DNA of 64,000 nt from Leclercia adecarboxylata (GTDB taxonomy: Bacteria > Pseudomonadota > Gammaproteobacteria > Enterobacterales > Enterobacteriaceae): the NCBI GenBank assembly GCA_002360945.1, contig DERO01000031.1:1-64000 (forward strand). Reading direction: 5' to 3'. Shown here one piece after another: positions 46,385-56,085 of the stretch. Within the stretch, counting starts at the first letter, position 1. The number at the start of each line of letters is the position of its first letter. The notes below the pieces were generated by a model, which did no database searches, was not told the origin of the DNA, and was given only the letters and a program-made list of their open reading frames with translations. Position numbers and translations under genes: made by a program.

Positions 46385-47014
46385 ATGTATTTTTACCAAC
46401 CTTCCCAGGGACACGGCCTGCCGCACGACCCGTTAAACGCCATTGTTGGACCCCGCCCGATTGGCTGGATTGCCTCCTGCGATGCCGAAGGACGCCCGAA
46501 TCTGGCCCCGTACAGCTTCTTCAACTGCTTTAACTACCATCCGCCGATTATCGGCTTCGCCAGCTCCGGCTGGAAAGACAGCGTGCGCAATATTGTGGAG
46601 ACCGGGGAGTTTGTCTGGAATCTCACCACCCGCGAACTGGCCAGCGCCATGAATGAAACCTCCGCCAGCCTGCCGCACGGCGAGGATGAGTTTTTACGTG
46701 CCGGGCTGACCAAAGCGGAAAGCCGGGTGGTGAAGGTGCCCCGCGTCGCGGAAAGCCCGGTCAACTTTGAATGCCGCCTGTCGCAGTGTATTCAGTTGAC
46801 GGCGGCAAACGGTACGGAGATCGATACTTGGCTGGTGCTGGGAGAAGTGGTAGGGATCCACATCGATGAAAGCCTGCTGCATGACGGGATCTATCAGACG
46901 GCAAAAGCGCAGCCGGTACTGCGCGCCGGTGGTCCGACGGCGTACTTCGCCATCGGGGAGGATCAGCGTTTTGATCTGGTACGCCCGGACGCCAGAAAAG
47001 CGAGCGGTCAGTAA
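46385..47014 (+). CDS. flavin reductase-like (FMN-binding split-barrel) protein
   Basis: This 209-residue protein belongs to the flavin reductase-like / DIM6-NTAB family. FMN-binding features are NAIVGPRPIGWIAS, GRPNLAPYSFFNCFNYHPPIIGFAS and GEFVWNLTTRELA. Such proteins bind FMN and often serve as NAD(P)H:flavin reductases or partners of monooxygenases; the substrate is unknown. Its 3' end overlaps the convergent rna gene by seven bases. I do not recall it in the E. coli rnk–rna interval. Confidence 0.85.
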   Translation: MYFYQPSQGHGLPHDPLNAIVGPRPIGWIASCDAEGRPNLAPYSFFNCFNYHPPIIGFASSGWKDSVRNIVETGEFVWNLTTRELASAMNETSASLPHGEDEFLRAGLTKAESRVVKVPRVAESPVNFECRLSQCIQLTAANGTEIDTWLVLGEVVGIHIDESLLHDGIYQTAKAQPVLRAGGPTAYFAIGEDQRFDLVRPDARKASGQ

Positions 47015-47817
47015 CCGATTTTGTCGATCACAAACTGCTTCCCGCAGTTACCCGGGTGCGGTTGGGCAATAAATGAAGAAGTCGCCAGCGGAGCATTGAT
47101 GCTGGCGGCGGTCAGCGTGAGCTGTACTTCGGTGAGATAAGCCGGATTGCCGCTGCAGCTGAGCTTGACGGCTTTAACCGTCTGCGGGCCCCAGCTTTTA
47201 GCGACCGCGGCGTCGAACGCGCTGCGGGTGACGCTTTTGCCGTAGTTTGCCGCCAGGAACTGCCCCAGCGGGCTGGCCTTCACTTCCTGATTCATCCGCA
47301 CCATGGTGCCGAAATAGGCATCCGGATCGAAACCGAAACACACCCCGTGTTTGGCATATTCATACCGCTCCAGGCAGGAGTTCCCCCCTGCGCCGGGCAT
47401 CACCTCGTTCAGCTTCGCGGCACCCGTCAGCGACAGCCCGGTCTCTGCGGCGTGACATTTACGGCTCGCTTTCACCTCCGGCATATTGGGGATTGGGCGG
47501 GTCGCGCAGCCATAGCGCATCCAGCGGCGATCGTCGACCCCGCGCGCGGCGATGGATTTCGGTAAGCCCGGCCACAGGCCATGAACGGTGAGGATCGTGG
47601 TTTTGTCGTCTCGCTCTTTTTGCAGGCGACACTCGTCGGGCGCCGCACGGTTGCGGTCATGCAGGCTCTGGCAAAAGCCGGACTGCCATGAGAGCGCCAG
47701 CACGTAGCGATCAAAATCAGCGTACTGCGTCGCCTGAAGCGGGGCTGCCTGCGCGGGGAGTGCGCACAGTGAAGCTGCGGTTGCGCTGATAGCGAAAACG
47801 AAATCCTTTCTGAACAT
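47008..47817 (-). CDS. rna: ribonuclease I (periplasmic, T2 family)
   Basis: RNase I degrades RNA in the periplasm without base specificity. The 269-residue protein has a signal peptide (FAISATAASLCALPAQA). The two T2-family catalytic blocks are ILTVHGLWPGLP (CAS I) and LERYEYAKHGVCFG (CAS II: Glu, Lys, His). Several Cys allow the family disulfides. The length is one more than E. coli Rna. It is convergent with the flavin reductase gene; dcuC lies upstream on the same strand. Confidence 0.96.
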   Translation of the reverse strand: MFRKDFVFAISATAASLCALPAQAAPLQATQYADFDRYVLALSWQSGFCQSLHDRNRAAPDECRLQKERDDKTTILTVHGLWPGLPKSIAARGVDDRRWMRYGCATRPIPNMPEVKASRKCHAAETGLSLTGAAKLNEVMPGAGGNSCLERYEYAKHGVCFGFDPDAYFGTMVRMNQEVKASPLGQFLAANYGKSVTRSAFDAAVAKSWGPQTVKAVKLSCSGNPAYLTEVQLTLTAASINAPLATSSFIAQPHPGNCGKQFVIDKIGY

Positions 47818-47868
47818 GTCAATTCCTGGTGGTTGGAAGCAGGGTGTTGCTGGAAGTTATTAAAGCAC

Positions 47869-47893
47869 AAAAAGCGCCCGCAGGCGCTTTAGC
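47869..47893 (-). terminator. terminator behind dcuC
   Basis: AAAGCGCC-tgcg-GGCGCTTT followed by TTGTG on the minus strand lies 12 bases after the dcuC stop. Confidence 0.8.
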
Positions 47894-47904
47894 TGTGAGG
47901 GGGC

Positions 47905-49278
47905 TTAGCCCACCGCGGTGCCTGGTACCAGCACTTCGGTGGCGATGATCACGATGACCAGCCCGACGAGCACCGGCACCGAGGTGCGTTTTACCACCTC
48001 GAACGGCGAGATTTTCGCCATCCCGGCAACGGCCACTACCACGCCGGAGACCGGGGAGATGGTACGGCCCAGGTTGGAGGCCTGCAGCATCGGGATGGTG
48101 AGGTAGGCCGGGTTGATGCCGGAGGAGTGCGCCAGTTTCGGGATCATCTCCACGAAGGCATAGAAAGGCGCGTTACCGGAACCGGTGGTCATCGCCGCCA
48201 GCATGGTCAGCACCACCAGTACCAGCATCAGGATAATGCTTGCGGAACCGAACGAGGTGGCGATGGAGATCAGGCTCTGGATAAAGCCGATGGTGCTCAG
48301 CCCCTGGGCAAAGACCCCGGCCGCCACCAGCAGCATTACCACACCGGCAAAGGCATCCGCCATGCCGCGATAGGCCACTTCCAGGCCGCTAAAGACCTTC
48401 TGGGTATTGAAGCCGCGAATAAATTCCAGCACCGCTGCCAGCAGCATGCAGATCACCAGAATGGTGATGATGTGCAACTCCGGACCCCATTTACCGTCAA
48501 AAATCAGCACCCCGACAATCGGCGTAAACGGCAGGATGGCGTAGAAGGATGGCGCCGTGGTGGTGATTTCGCTGACGTCGAGTCTCTCGTGGGAGATGTT
48601 CTCTTTTTTATCGAGGTAGCGCTGCCAGAAGAAGTGCGCAATCGCCATGCCGATAATGGCGGCAATGGAGATTGGCAGGGTGGTTTTAAAGGCGAAGTCG
48701 ATCAGCGGCATCTCGGCGGCTTTGGCGGCCAGCACCACGTCACCGGAGGTCGGGGAGAGAATAATCGCCGCCGGGGAGGCACAGATGGCCGCCGCCGCGC
48801 CGCGGCTGATCCCCACGTTGACCATTACCGGGAACAGGGTCGCCATCAGCAGCACGCCGAGGCCGGTTGCCGAGGAGACGGCCAGCGACATCAGACAGGC
48901 CACGAAGTAGGCGGCAATCATCAGCAGGTAAGGGGAGTTGATATAGCTCAGCGGCTTCGAGGCCAGCTTGACCACCATATCGTTAGCGCCGATGTGGGTC
49001 ATGTAGGCGGCAAACCCGCAGAGCATCATGATCATCATCCCCAGATCGCCACCGCGGCTCATTAGCAGGATTTTGATATATTCGACGATGTCGGTTGCGG
49101 TGTAACCGGTGCTGGTAGCGCTGGATGGCAGCACCTTATGGCCCATCAGGGCGCTGACGATCAGCAGGACCAGGCCGCCGACAAACAGCACCCCGGTGGC
49201 GGAGTAGCCTTTGATGATGTAGCGCGCGACGCCGACAATGACAACCACCCCGATCAGGAGCTCGATAAACGTTAGCAT
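47905..49278 (-). CDS. dcuC: anaerobic C4-dicarboxylate transporter DcuC
   Basis: DcuC mainly exports succinate during fermentation. The 457-residue inner-membrane protein of the DcuC/DctM-like family (E. coli 461) has about 12 helices. Conserved hairpin-type segments are SLAVSSATGLGVLLMATLFPVM, SPAAIILSPTSGDVVLAAKAAEMP and MTTGSGNAPFYAFVEMIPKL. In E. coli the cit operon and dpiBA separate rna from dcuC; here they are adjacent. A possible FNR site lies upstream. Confidence 0.93.
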   Translation of the reverse strand: MLTFIELLIGVVVIVGVARYIIKGYSATGVLFVGGLVLLIVSALMGHKVLPSSATSTGYTATDIVEYIKILLMSRGGDLGMMIMMLCGFAAYMTHIGANDMVVKLASKPLSYINSPYLLMIAAYFVACLMSLAVSSATGLGVLLMATLFPVMVNVGISRGAAAAICASPAAIILSPTSGDVVLAAKAAEMPLIDFAFKTTLPISIAAIIGMAIAHFFWQRYLDKKENISHERLDVSEITTTAPSFYAILPFTPIVGVLIFDGKWGPELHIITILVICMLLAAVLEFIRGFNTQKVFSGLEVAYRGMADAFAGVVMLLVAAGVFAQGLSTIGFIQSLISIATSFGSASIILMLVLVVLTMLAAMTTGSGNAPFYAFVEMIPKLAHSSGINPAYLTIPMLQASNLGRTISPVSGVVVAVAGMAKISPFEVVKRTSVPVLVGLVIVIIATEVLVPGTAVG

Positions 49279-49370
49279 GGATCCCTCAGTTCCCGACGCC
49301 CCAGAGCGAAAGGAGAAAGTAGCAATGAAATTAAGGTGACAAAATGTGCCGAAATAATGGACCGGCCTCG

Positions 49371-49384
49371 CTGACCAAAATCAA
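49371..49384 (-). promoter_or_regulatory. possible FNR site in front of dcuC
   Basis: On the minus strand TTGATTTTGGTCAG matches the FNR pattern TTGAT-n4-ATCAA at 8 of 10 positions, about 95 bases before the dcuC start. DcuC synthesis is anaerobic and FNR-dependent in E. coli. Confidence 0.5.
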
Positions 49385-49513
49385 TAAAACGACTACTAAA
49401 GGGGTATCCAGCCCGATTTTGCTGCTGTTGTAACGTTAATGGGCACGTGTTGGTTCTGTCCTGACACCATGACTGCAATAACCGCACAAAGCGTAAATAA
49501 ATCTAAAACGGCT

Positions 49514-49564
49514 TTTATCTCAGGAATATCCCTGCGTATACTCGGGTCTCTTTTTGCGACCCAG
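49514..49564 (+). promoter_or_regulatory. putative promoter of the copper efflux operon
   Basis: A good -10 TATACT (49537–49542) has only a weak -35 (TTTATC, 17-base spacer), which suggests an activated promoter. GGGTC...GACCC (49546–49564) is a short dyad at the expected start. I see no CusR or CueR box by eye. Confidence 0.35.
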
Positions 49565-49573
49565 GACGCTGCT

Positions 49574-49975
49574 ATGCCTGCAAGCTGGATCTTTCGACTG
49601 CGCTACCTGAAAAAACATCTGCTGATGCTGATGTTCGCTTTCGGCTGGCTGTTGATCCAGAGCCAGGTGGCGGTGGCTTCACACGACTGCGCCATCAACG
49701 TGCAGGGCGAGACGGCCACCCTTCAGCATCTGGACATGATGGCGATGCCGCAGCATCACGCCGCGCCTGCGCCGTCGGGGCTGTGTGATAAACACTGCGT
49801 GCCGGAGCAGGTGCAAAAAGACACCGGGCATCCGCAGCTGGTGGCGCTGCCTGCCGCCATGACGATTACCCTCAATGACCCGGACTGCGCCGCTGTCGCG
49901 TCGTCGTCCCGCGTCGTCACTCCGCCCGCCGTGGGGCCGCCGGCAACGATCCGTTTTTGCCGGTTCCGGGAATAA
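49574..49975 (+). CDS. Cys/His/Met-rich small exported protein of the copper operon
   Basis: This 133-residue protein has a membrane or signal segment at about 15–35 (HLLMLMFAFGWLLIQSQVAVA). The rest is small and rich in soft-metal ligands: His37, Cys39, His52, Met55/56/58, His61/62, Cys71, His74, Cys75, His86, Cys105 and Cys129. The start at 49574 is chosen because the longer reading to 49439 adds no family-like sequence. I do not recognise a named family; similar small Cys/His proteins head metal-efflux operons in other proteobacteria. Being first before cusF, it is probably a periplasmic copper or silver binder. Confidence 0.6.
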   Translation: MPASWIFRLRYLKKHLLMLMFAFGWLLIQSQVAVASHDCAINVQGETATLQHLDMMAMPQHHAAPAPSGLCDKHCVPEQVQKDTGHPQLVALPAAMTITLNDPDCAAVASSSRVVTPPAVGPPATIRFCRFRE

Positions 49976-50031
49976 ATCCACCTGTTAATTCGTTGATTTT
50001 ATTTTAATTTACGTTTAACAGGAGCTTTATC

Positions 50032-50346
50032 ATGCGTGCTTTACTCTTTTCCGCGCTGCTTGGCGCGTGCTTTACCCTTTCTTCGTATTCCATTCAGGCG
50101 ACCACGAACACCTCTCCGGCGACTCCGCAGTGGCAGGGGCAGGGCGTTATTCGGGCGATCGACGCCCGGGCGCTGGTTATCGAGCATGACGCGATCCCGG
50201 CCCTGAAGTGGCCCGCCATGACCATGCCGTTTGCCATTTCAGCCGATGTTGACCTGAGCACCGTGAAACCGGGCGATCCGGTGACATTTACGCTGGTGCG
50301 GGCCGGTGACGGCTTTCAGATAATCTCGCTCACGCCGCTGCGCTAA
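50032..50346 (+). CDS. cusF: periplasmic Cu(I)/Ag(I) chaperone CusF
   Basis: CusF binds Cu(I) or Ag(I) in the periplasm and hands it to CusB. The 104-residue protein has a signal peptide followed by a small OB-fold domain. The full ligand set is present with E. coli spacing: His52, Trp60, Met63 and Met65 in IEHDAIPALKWPAMTMPF. An aggag site precedes the ATG. It comes before cusC here, whereas the E. coli order is cusCFBA. Confidence 0.93.
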   Translation: MRALLFSALLGACFTLSSYSIQATTNTSPATPQWQGQGVIRAIDARALVIEHDAIPALKWPAMTMPFAISADVDLSTVKPGDPVTFTLVRAGDGFQIISLTPLR

Positions 50347-50357
50347 GCGAGGATCCC

Positions 50358-51614
50358 ATGAAAACAGCAACACTGAGCATCTGGCTCGGTGGGGTGCTGC
50401 TCGGGCTTATCAGCGCGGCCGGGCAGGCCGCACCCTGGACGCTCGAGCAAACCCTGGCCGAAGCCCAACGCTACTCGGCGGCCTTATCCGCCAGCCGTAA
50501 TGAGGCCCGGGCGCTGGATGCGATGGCAGATTCCGCCATCCAGTTACCCGATCCAAAACTGAAATTCGGCATTGAAAACGTGCCGGTACAGGGCAGCAAC
50601 GACCGCCGCTTCACCCGGGAAGGGATGACCATGCAGCGGGTCGGGATCATGCAGAGCTACGTCAGCCATGAAAAGCGGGATCGAAAGGCGCAAACCCTGC
50701 AGGCTCAGGCGCGCGGCGTGCTGGCCAAAGCGGACGCGGTGCGTGCGGCCCTGCAGCGGGATACTGCCCAGGCCTGGCTGGAGCTGGCCCTGACGCAGCA
50801 GGGGCTGAAGTCGGCCAGCCGGCTGGTCGATGAGACGGCGCGGCAGATGAACGTACAGAAGGCCAGCGTGGGGGCCGGAAGCGCCAGCCCCGACAGCGTG
50901 CTGGCCCTGCGCATGACCCTCAGCGCCATGCGCGATAAAGCGACCCTGGCCAGGCGTGACGTCCAGCTGGCGCAGAGTCGGCTGCTGCAACTCACCGGCC
51001 AGCAGGTCGAGGACGTGAAGGGGCCGCTGCCGCGCTACCAGCGTCTGCCTGCCGACGTCAGCCAGCTCGAAGAGGCCATCGCCCGTCACCCGGAAGTGGA
51101 AGCCGCACAGCGTGAAGCCGAGACTGCGAAAGCGCGCTCGGCGCAGTCGGCGGTGGCGGCGATCCCGGATGTGGATGTCGAGGTGTTCTACGCCCATCGT
51201 GCCGAAGGCTATGACGATATGGCCGGGGTCATGTTCACGGTCGATCTGCCGCTGTTCCAGTCGCGACGGCAGGACAAGGACTATGCCGCTGAGGTCTCCC
51301 GCTCGCTGCAGGCGGTGGATGAACTCACGCTGATAAAGCGGGAGCACATCGCGCAGGTGCAGTCGCTTGTAGCCCAGTACCAGGCCGCGCAGACGCTGTG
51401 GCAGCGTCAGCGCGAAGAGGTGCTGCCATTACAGCATCAGCGGCTGACGGTGCTGAATGCGCAATATCGTTCGGGTCAGTCAGAGCTGCCCGCCCTGCTT
51501 GAGGCACGGCGCAGCGTGCTGGACAGCGAACTGGCAGTCAACCAGGCCGAGCGCGAGATGGCGCGCACCTGGGCTGCGATCCAATGGTTAATCCCTCAGG
51601 AGTTAGCACAATGA
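50358..51614 (+). CDS. cusC: outer-membrane efflux channel of the Cus system (TolC family)
   Basis: This 418-residue outer-membrane factor has a signal peptide ending ISAAGQAA and two OEP repeats rich in heptad-like helices. It is the outer channel of the tripartite pump. It is shorter and more CzcC-like than E. coli CusC (about 460) and lacks the lipoprotein cysteine at the N-terminus, so it is not a simple orthologue. The stop overlaps the cusB start (ATGA). Confidence 0.85.
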   Translation: MKTATLSIWLGGVLLGLISAAGQAAPWTLEQTLAEAQRYSAALSASRNEARALDAMADSAIQLPDPKLKFGIENVPVQGSNDRRFTREGMTMQRVGIMQSYVSHEKRDRKAQTLQAQARGVLAKADAVRAALQRDTAQAWLELALTQQGLKSASRLVDETARQMNVQKASVGAGSASPDSVLALRMTLSAMRDKATLARRDVQLAQSRLLQLTGQQVEDVKGPLPRYQRLPADVSQLEEAIARHPEVEAAQREAETAKARSAQSAVAAIPDVDVEVFYAHRAEGYDDMAGVMFTVDLPLFQSRRQDKDYAAEVSRSLQAVDELTLIKREHIAQVQSLVAQYQAAQTLWQRQREEVLPLQHQRLTVLNAQYRSGQSELPALLEARRSVLDSELAVNQAEREMARTWAAIQWLIPQELAQ

Positions 51615-52810
51615 AAATCACTTTCCGGGTCGCTGTGCCTCTGGCATTGCTGCTGGCCGCTGGCGGCTATTACACCGGGCAACGTCATGTTTCGCACGAG
51701 GCAGCGCCTGCCCCCGCCGAACGCAAGGTGCTCTACTGGTACGATCCCATGGTCCCGGGCCAGCGTTTTGACAAGCCGGGGCGATCGCCGTTTATGGATA
51801 TGGACCTCGTGCCGCGCTATGCCGATGAGGAGGATGCGCCAGCAGGCGTGGGGATCGGCGCTGCCCAGCAGCAAAATCTGGGCATGAAGACCGCCCGCGT
51901 TGAGCAGCGTCAGCTGGTCTCGCCCTTCACGGCCTTTGCAACCATCGCTGCGGATGAACGCAGCGTCACGGTGCTCTCAGCCCCCGCGGCTGGCGTGGTG
52001 ACGAAGCTGTATGTCCGGGCGCCGCTCCAGCAGGTGCAAGCCGGTGAAGCCCTGGCGCAGCTGTGGATCCCCCAGTGGACGCAGGCGCAGCAGGAGTATC
52101 TGGCGGTGCGTGCGCTGGGCGATGCCGCCTTATCTGCCGCCGCACGCGAGCGGCTGAAGCTGCAGTTTATGCCCGAGGAGGTGATCCGCGCCCTGGAGCG
52201 CAGCGGGAGGCCGCAGACCTCGCTGATCCTCAGGGCCCAGCATGCGGGCTATGTGGCGAAACTGGATGTGCGCGAAGGGGCGCAGGTGGCGGCGATGACC
52301 GCGCTGTTTGAAATGGCGCGTCTCGATCCGGTCTGGCTGGTGGTGGATTATCCGCAGTCCCAGGCGCAAGCCCTGAGCGTCGGCAGCGAGATGGTGGCGA
52401 CCTCAGAGAGCTTCCCGGGGATGCGTTTTCACGGGCGGGTCAGCGAACTGCTGCCGCAGATGGATACCGCCACGCGCACCCTGAAAGCGCGAATAGTTGT
52501 GGACAATCCGCAGCAACAGCTCAAACCGGGCATGTTCCTGACCGTCTCCCGGGCGCAGTCGGCGGCAGGGGCACCGGTGCTGGCCGTTCCGGAAGAGGCG
52601 GTGATCGACACCGGGAGTAGCAAACGCCTGCTGCTGGCCAGCGGCAACGGCTATTTCCAGCCGGTGAACGTGGAAACCGGGCTGACCGCGCAGGGGTGGA
52701 CCGAAATTCGCGCCGGCGTAAAGGTGGGGGACGAGGTAGTCACCTCCGGGCAGTTCCTGATCGACTCTGAAGCCAGCCTGCGCAGCGTGCTGCCGGAGGT
52801 GGCGAAATGA
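51611..52810 (+). CDS. cusB: membrane-fusion protein of the Cu/Ag efflux pump
   Basis: CusB is the periplasmic adaptor joining CusA to the outer channel and accepting metal from CusF. The 399-residue protein has an N-terminal membrane anchor and a heavy-metal-binding segment, [20 protein letters not shown] then MDMDLVP (Met-rich, about 44–71). The hairpin, lipoyl-like and barrel domains of RND adaptors follow. The start at 51611 is set by the ATGA overlap with cusC; its own stop overlaps cusA the same way. Confidence 0.93.
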   Translation: MKITFRVAVPLALLLAAGGYYTGQRHVSHEAAPAPAERKVLYWYDPMVPGQRFDKPGRSPFMDMDLVPRYADEEDAPAGVGIGAAQQQNLGMKTARVEQRQLVSPFTAFATIAADERSVTVLSAPAAGVVTKLYVRAPLQQVQAGEALAQLWIPQWTQAQQEYLAVRALGDAALSAAARERLKLQFMPEEVIRALERSGRPQTSLILRAQHAGYVAKLDVREGAQVAAMTALFEMARLDPVWLVVDYPQSQAQALSVGSEMVATSESFPGMRFHGRVSELLPQMDTATRTLKARIVVDNPQQQLKPGMFLTVSRAQSAAGAPVLAVPEEAVIDTGSSKRLLLASGNGYFQPVNVETGLTAQGWTEIRAGVKVGDEVVTSGQFLIDSEASLRSVLPEVAK

Positions 52811-55800
52811 TCGCGGCGGTGATTAAAGCGTCCCTGCGTAACCGGCTGCTGGTGCTCCTCGCCGCCCTGATCATGGCGGGGTGGGGCATCTGGGCGGTGC
52901 AGCGTGCGCCGCTGGATGCCCTGCCGGATCTGTCGGACGTGCAGGTGATCGTCCGCGCCAGTTTCCCGGGCAAAGCGCCGCAGGTGATTGAGGATCAGGT
53001 GACCTGGCCGCTGACGACCTCAATGCTCTCGGTTCCTGGCGCAAAAACGGTGCGTGGCTTCTCGATGTTTGGTGATGCTTATGTCTACGTGCTGTTTGAG
53101 GACGGCACTGACCTGTACTGGGCGCGATCGCGAGTGCTGGAGTATTTAAGTCAGGTTCAGTCGCAGCTGCCGGCCGGGGTGAACGTTGCCCTGGGCCCGG
53201 ATGCCACCGGAGTAGGTTGGATCTACGAATATGCCCTCATCGATCGCAGCGGCAAGCACAGTCTGGCCGATCTGCGCGCCATTCAGGACTGGACCCTGAA
53301 ATTTGAACTGAAGAGCGTGGCCAATGTGTCGGAGGTGGCCAGCATCGGCGGCATGGTGCGTCAGTATCAGGTGGTTGCCGATCCGGCAAAAATGCGCGCC
53401 CTGAACATCACTCATAACCAAATCGTAACGGCGTTGCAGGCGGCCAACAAAGAGAGCGGCGGCGCGCTGCTTGAGAAGGGCGAGGCGGAGTACATGGTGC
53501 GCACCACCGGCTATCTGCAAAGCCTGGAGGATTTTCGCCATGTGGTGATTGCCTCCCGTGACGGAGTGCCGATCCTGCTGGGGGATGTGGCGAGCATTGG
53601 CTACGGCCCTGAGATCCGTCGCGGCGTGGCCGAGCTGAATGGCGAAGGCGAAGTAGCGGGTGGCGTGGTGGTGATGCGCTACGGGCAGAACGCGCTGGAG
53701 ACGCTGCATGCGGTAAAAGTGAAGCTGGCTGAACTGCAAAAAACGCTGCCTGCTGGGGTGGAAATCGTTCCGGTTTACGATCGCTCGACGCTGATAGAGG
53801 ATGCCGTCGAAACGCTCACCCACAAACTGCTGGAGGAGTTTGTGGTGGTGGTGCTGGTCTGCGCCCTGTTCCTGTTCCATTTCCGTTCGGCGATGGTGGC
53901 AGTGGTCTCGCTGCCGCTGGGTATTCTGGGCGCGTTCGTGGTGATGCACTATCAGGGGATCAATGCCAACATCATGTCACTCGGGGGGATTGCCATCGCC
54001 ATCGGCGCCATGGTCGATGCGGCAATTGTGATGATCGAGAACATGCACAAGGTGCTGGAGCAGTGGCGTCACGACAATCCGGGTCAGGAACCCGCCTCCA
54101 CCGACTACTGGCGGCTGGCGGAGCGGGCGGCCATTGAGGTGGGCCCGGCGCTATTTTGCAGCCTGCTGATCATCACTCTGTCGTTCATTCCGGTCTTTTC
54201 GCTGGAGGCGCAGGAAGGGCGGATGTTCGCCCCGCTGGCGTTCACCAAAACCTGGGCAATGGCGGTGGCGGCGGGGCTCGGCATTACCCTGGTGCCAGTG
54301 CTGATGGGCTATTTCATTCGTGGACGCATCCCGGATGAGAAAGCGAACCCGATCAACCGGGTGCTGATCCGCCTGTATGAGCCGCTGCTGGACTGGGTGC
54401 TGCGTTTTCCAAAAATGACGCTGGCGCTGGCGGCGCTCCTGCTGCTGGTGACGCTCTGGCCGTTGAGTCGACTGGGGAGCGAATTTATGCCGCCGCTGAA
54501 CGAGGGGGACCTGCTGTATATGCCATCAACCCTGCCGGGGATCTCGGCCCGGGAAGCGGCCCGACTGCTGCAACAGACGGATCGGTTAATTAAAAGCGTG
54601 CCGGAGGTGGCCACGGTGTTCGGCAAGGCCGGTCGGGCGGAGACGGCAACCGATCCGGCGCCGTTAACCATGCTGGAGACGACCATTCACTTTAAGCCGC
54701 GCGACCAGTGGCGGCCTGGGATGACGCCGGAGAAGCTGGTTGAGGAACTGGATCGCACCGTGCGGGTGCCGGGCATTGCCAACGTCTGGGTGCCGCCGAT
54801 CCGTAACCGCCTCGACATGCTGGCGACCGGTATCAAAAGCCCGGTTGGGATCAAGGTCAACGGCAACAACCTGGCGGATATTGAACGGGTGGCGCAGCAG
54901 ATAGAACAGGTCGTGAAGCACGTGCCCGGCGTCACCTCGGCGCTGGCGGAGCGGCTGGCGGGCGGGCGTTATGTCGATATCCGTATCGATCGCCAGAAGG
55001 CCGCGCGCTATGGCGTCTCGGTGGAGGAGCTGCAGGGCATGGTCGCCACGCTGGTAGGGGGCGATAAGGTGGGAGAGGTGATCCTCGGGCGCGAGCGTTA
55101 CCCTATCAATCTGCGCTATCCCCGTGACAGCCGGGACTCTGTCGATAAGTTGCGGGCATTGCCGGTTATTGCGGCCAACGGCAGCCAGATTGCGCTGGGC
55201 GAGTTGGCGGATATCCTGGTGACCGAGGGGCCACCGATGCTGAAAAGTGAAAATGCCCGGCTCTCTAACTGGATCTATGTGGACCTGCGCGGACGCGATC
55301 TCAAATCGGCGGTGGAGGAGATGCAGCAGCGGGTGACTCAGGAGGTTATTTTGCCCCAGGGGGTATCCCTCGCCTGGTCGGGACAATTTGAATATCTGGA
55401 ACGGGCCACCGCGAAGCTAAAAATAGTCCTTCCGGTCACCCTGATAATTATATTTGTTCTGCTCTGGCTGACCTTTAAACGTATTTCAGATGTCCTTATC
55501 ATCATGGGAACCTTACCTTTTTCTCTTATCGGTGGGGTATGGTTGTTATGGCTGCTGGAATATAATTTATCGGTGGCAGGTGCCGTTGGTTTTATTGCCC
55601 TGGCCGGCGTCTCGGCAGAGTTCGGCGTTATTATGGTGCTGTATCTTAATCAGGCCCTGGATAAATATCGGATGCGGGATGCCAGTGGTGAAGACGCGGT
55701 ATTAATGCGGGCCATTCACGAGGGGGCCGTTCTGCGCGTGCGTCCTAAAGTGATGACCGTTGCCACCATCATGGCCGGGTTGCTGCCGGTGATGTGGGGC

Positions 55801-55923
55801 GGGGGCAGCGGTGCAGAGGTCATGCAGCGTATTGCTGCTCCGATGATCGGTGGCATGGTTAGCGCGCCGCTGTTATCAATGTTGGTTATACCTGCGCTGT
55901 ATAAACTACTGCACCAGCGTTAA
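52807..55923 (+). CDS. cusA: Cu(I)/Ag(I) RND efflux pump subunit CusA
   Basis: CusA is the proton-driven inner-membrane pump of the heavy-metal RND type. The 1038-residue protein keeps the monovalent-metal signature [13 protein letters not shown] with proton-relay Asp404. The metal-binding methionine triad is at Met572 (LLYMPS), Met622 (TMLETT) and Met671 (DMLATG), equal to E. coli 573/623/672. These residues argue for copper/silver rather than zinc/cobalt. The last ~500 bases are clearly more AT-rich (about 35–55% GC per line) than the rest of the gene, although the protein stays family-like. No cusRS regulator pair is in the window. Confidence 0.95.
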   Translation: MIAAVIKASLRNRLLVLLAALIMAGWGIWAVQRAPLDALPDLSDVQVIVRASFPGKAPQVIEDQVTWPLTTSMLSVPGAKTVRGFSMFGDAYVYVLFEDGTDLYWARSRVLEYLSQVQSQLPAGVNVALGPDATGVGWIYEYALIDRSGKHSLADLRAIQDWTLKFELKSVANVSEVASIGGMVRQYQVVADPAKMRALNITHNQIVTALQAANKESGGALLEKGEAEYMVRTTGYLQSLEDFRHVVIASRDGVPILLGDVASIGYGPEIRRGVAELNGEGEVAGGVVVMRYGQNALETLHAVKVKLAELQKTLPAGVEIVPVYDRSTLIEDAVETLTHKLLEEFVVVVLVCALFLFHFRSAMVAVVSLPLGILGAFVVMHYQGINANIMSLGGIAIAIGAMVDAAIVMIENMHKVLEQWRHDNPGQEPASTDYWRLAERAAIEVGPALFCSLLIITLSFIPVFSLEAQEGRMFAPLAFTKTWAMAVAAGLGITLVPVLMGYFIRGRIPDEKANPINRVLIRLYEPLLDWVLRFPKMTLALAALLLLVTLWPLSRLGSEFMPPLNEGDLLYMPSTLPGISAREAARLLQQTDRLIKSVPEVATVFGKAGRAETATDPAPLTMLETTIHFKPRDQWRPGMTPEKLVEELDRTVRVPGIANVWVPPIRNRLDMLATGIKSPVGIKVNGNNLADIERVAQQIEQVVKHVPGVTSALAERLAGGRYVDIRIDRQKAARYGVSVEELQGMVATLVGGDKVGEVILGRERYPINLRYPRDSRDSVDKLRALPVIAANGSQIALGELADILVTEGPPMLKSENARLSNWIYVDLRGRDLKSAVEEMQQRVTQEVILPQGVSLAWSGQFEYLERATAKLKIVLPVTLIIIFVLLWLTFKRISDVLIIMGTLPFSLIGGVWLLWLLEYNLSVAGAVGFIALAGVSAEFGVIMVLYLNQALDKYRMRDASGEDAVLMRAIHEGAVLRVRPKVMTVATIMAGLLPVMWGGGSGAEVMQRIAAPMIGGMVSAPLLSMLVIPALYKLLHQR

Positions 55924-56085
55924 TTTTTCTAAATTGCGCCTTAAATATTTAGGGCGCACTCTTTTTTACCAGGAGTATTCTTAACTGTTTCATTAAATAA
56001 TTAAGATAAACGCCCATGCCGTCAGGTTTCTATTCCACTATTCTAGGCAAGAACACGCAGCGAAGAGTGAAGTGGTAATAAGATC

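Noticed and set aside
46055..46426. 123-codon minus-strand ORF upstream of rnk
   Set aside because: No ribosome site, unusual composition, and it crosses the rnk promoter, terminator region and an inverted repeat.
55981..56085. possible PhoP box before pagP
   Set aside because: Only a loose match to the GTTTA-n5-GTTTA pattern (tgtttcattaaataatta); not strong enough to call.
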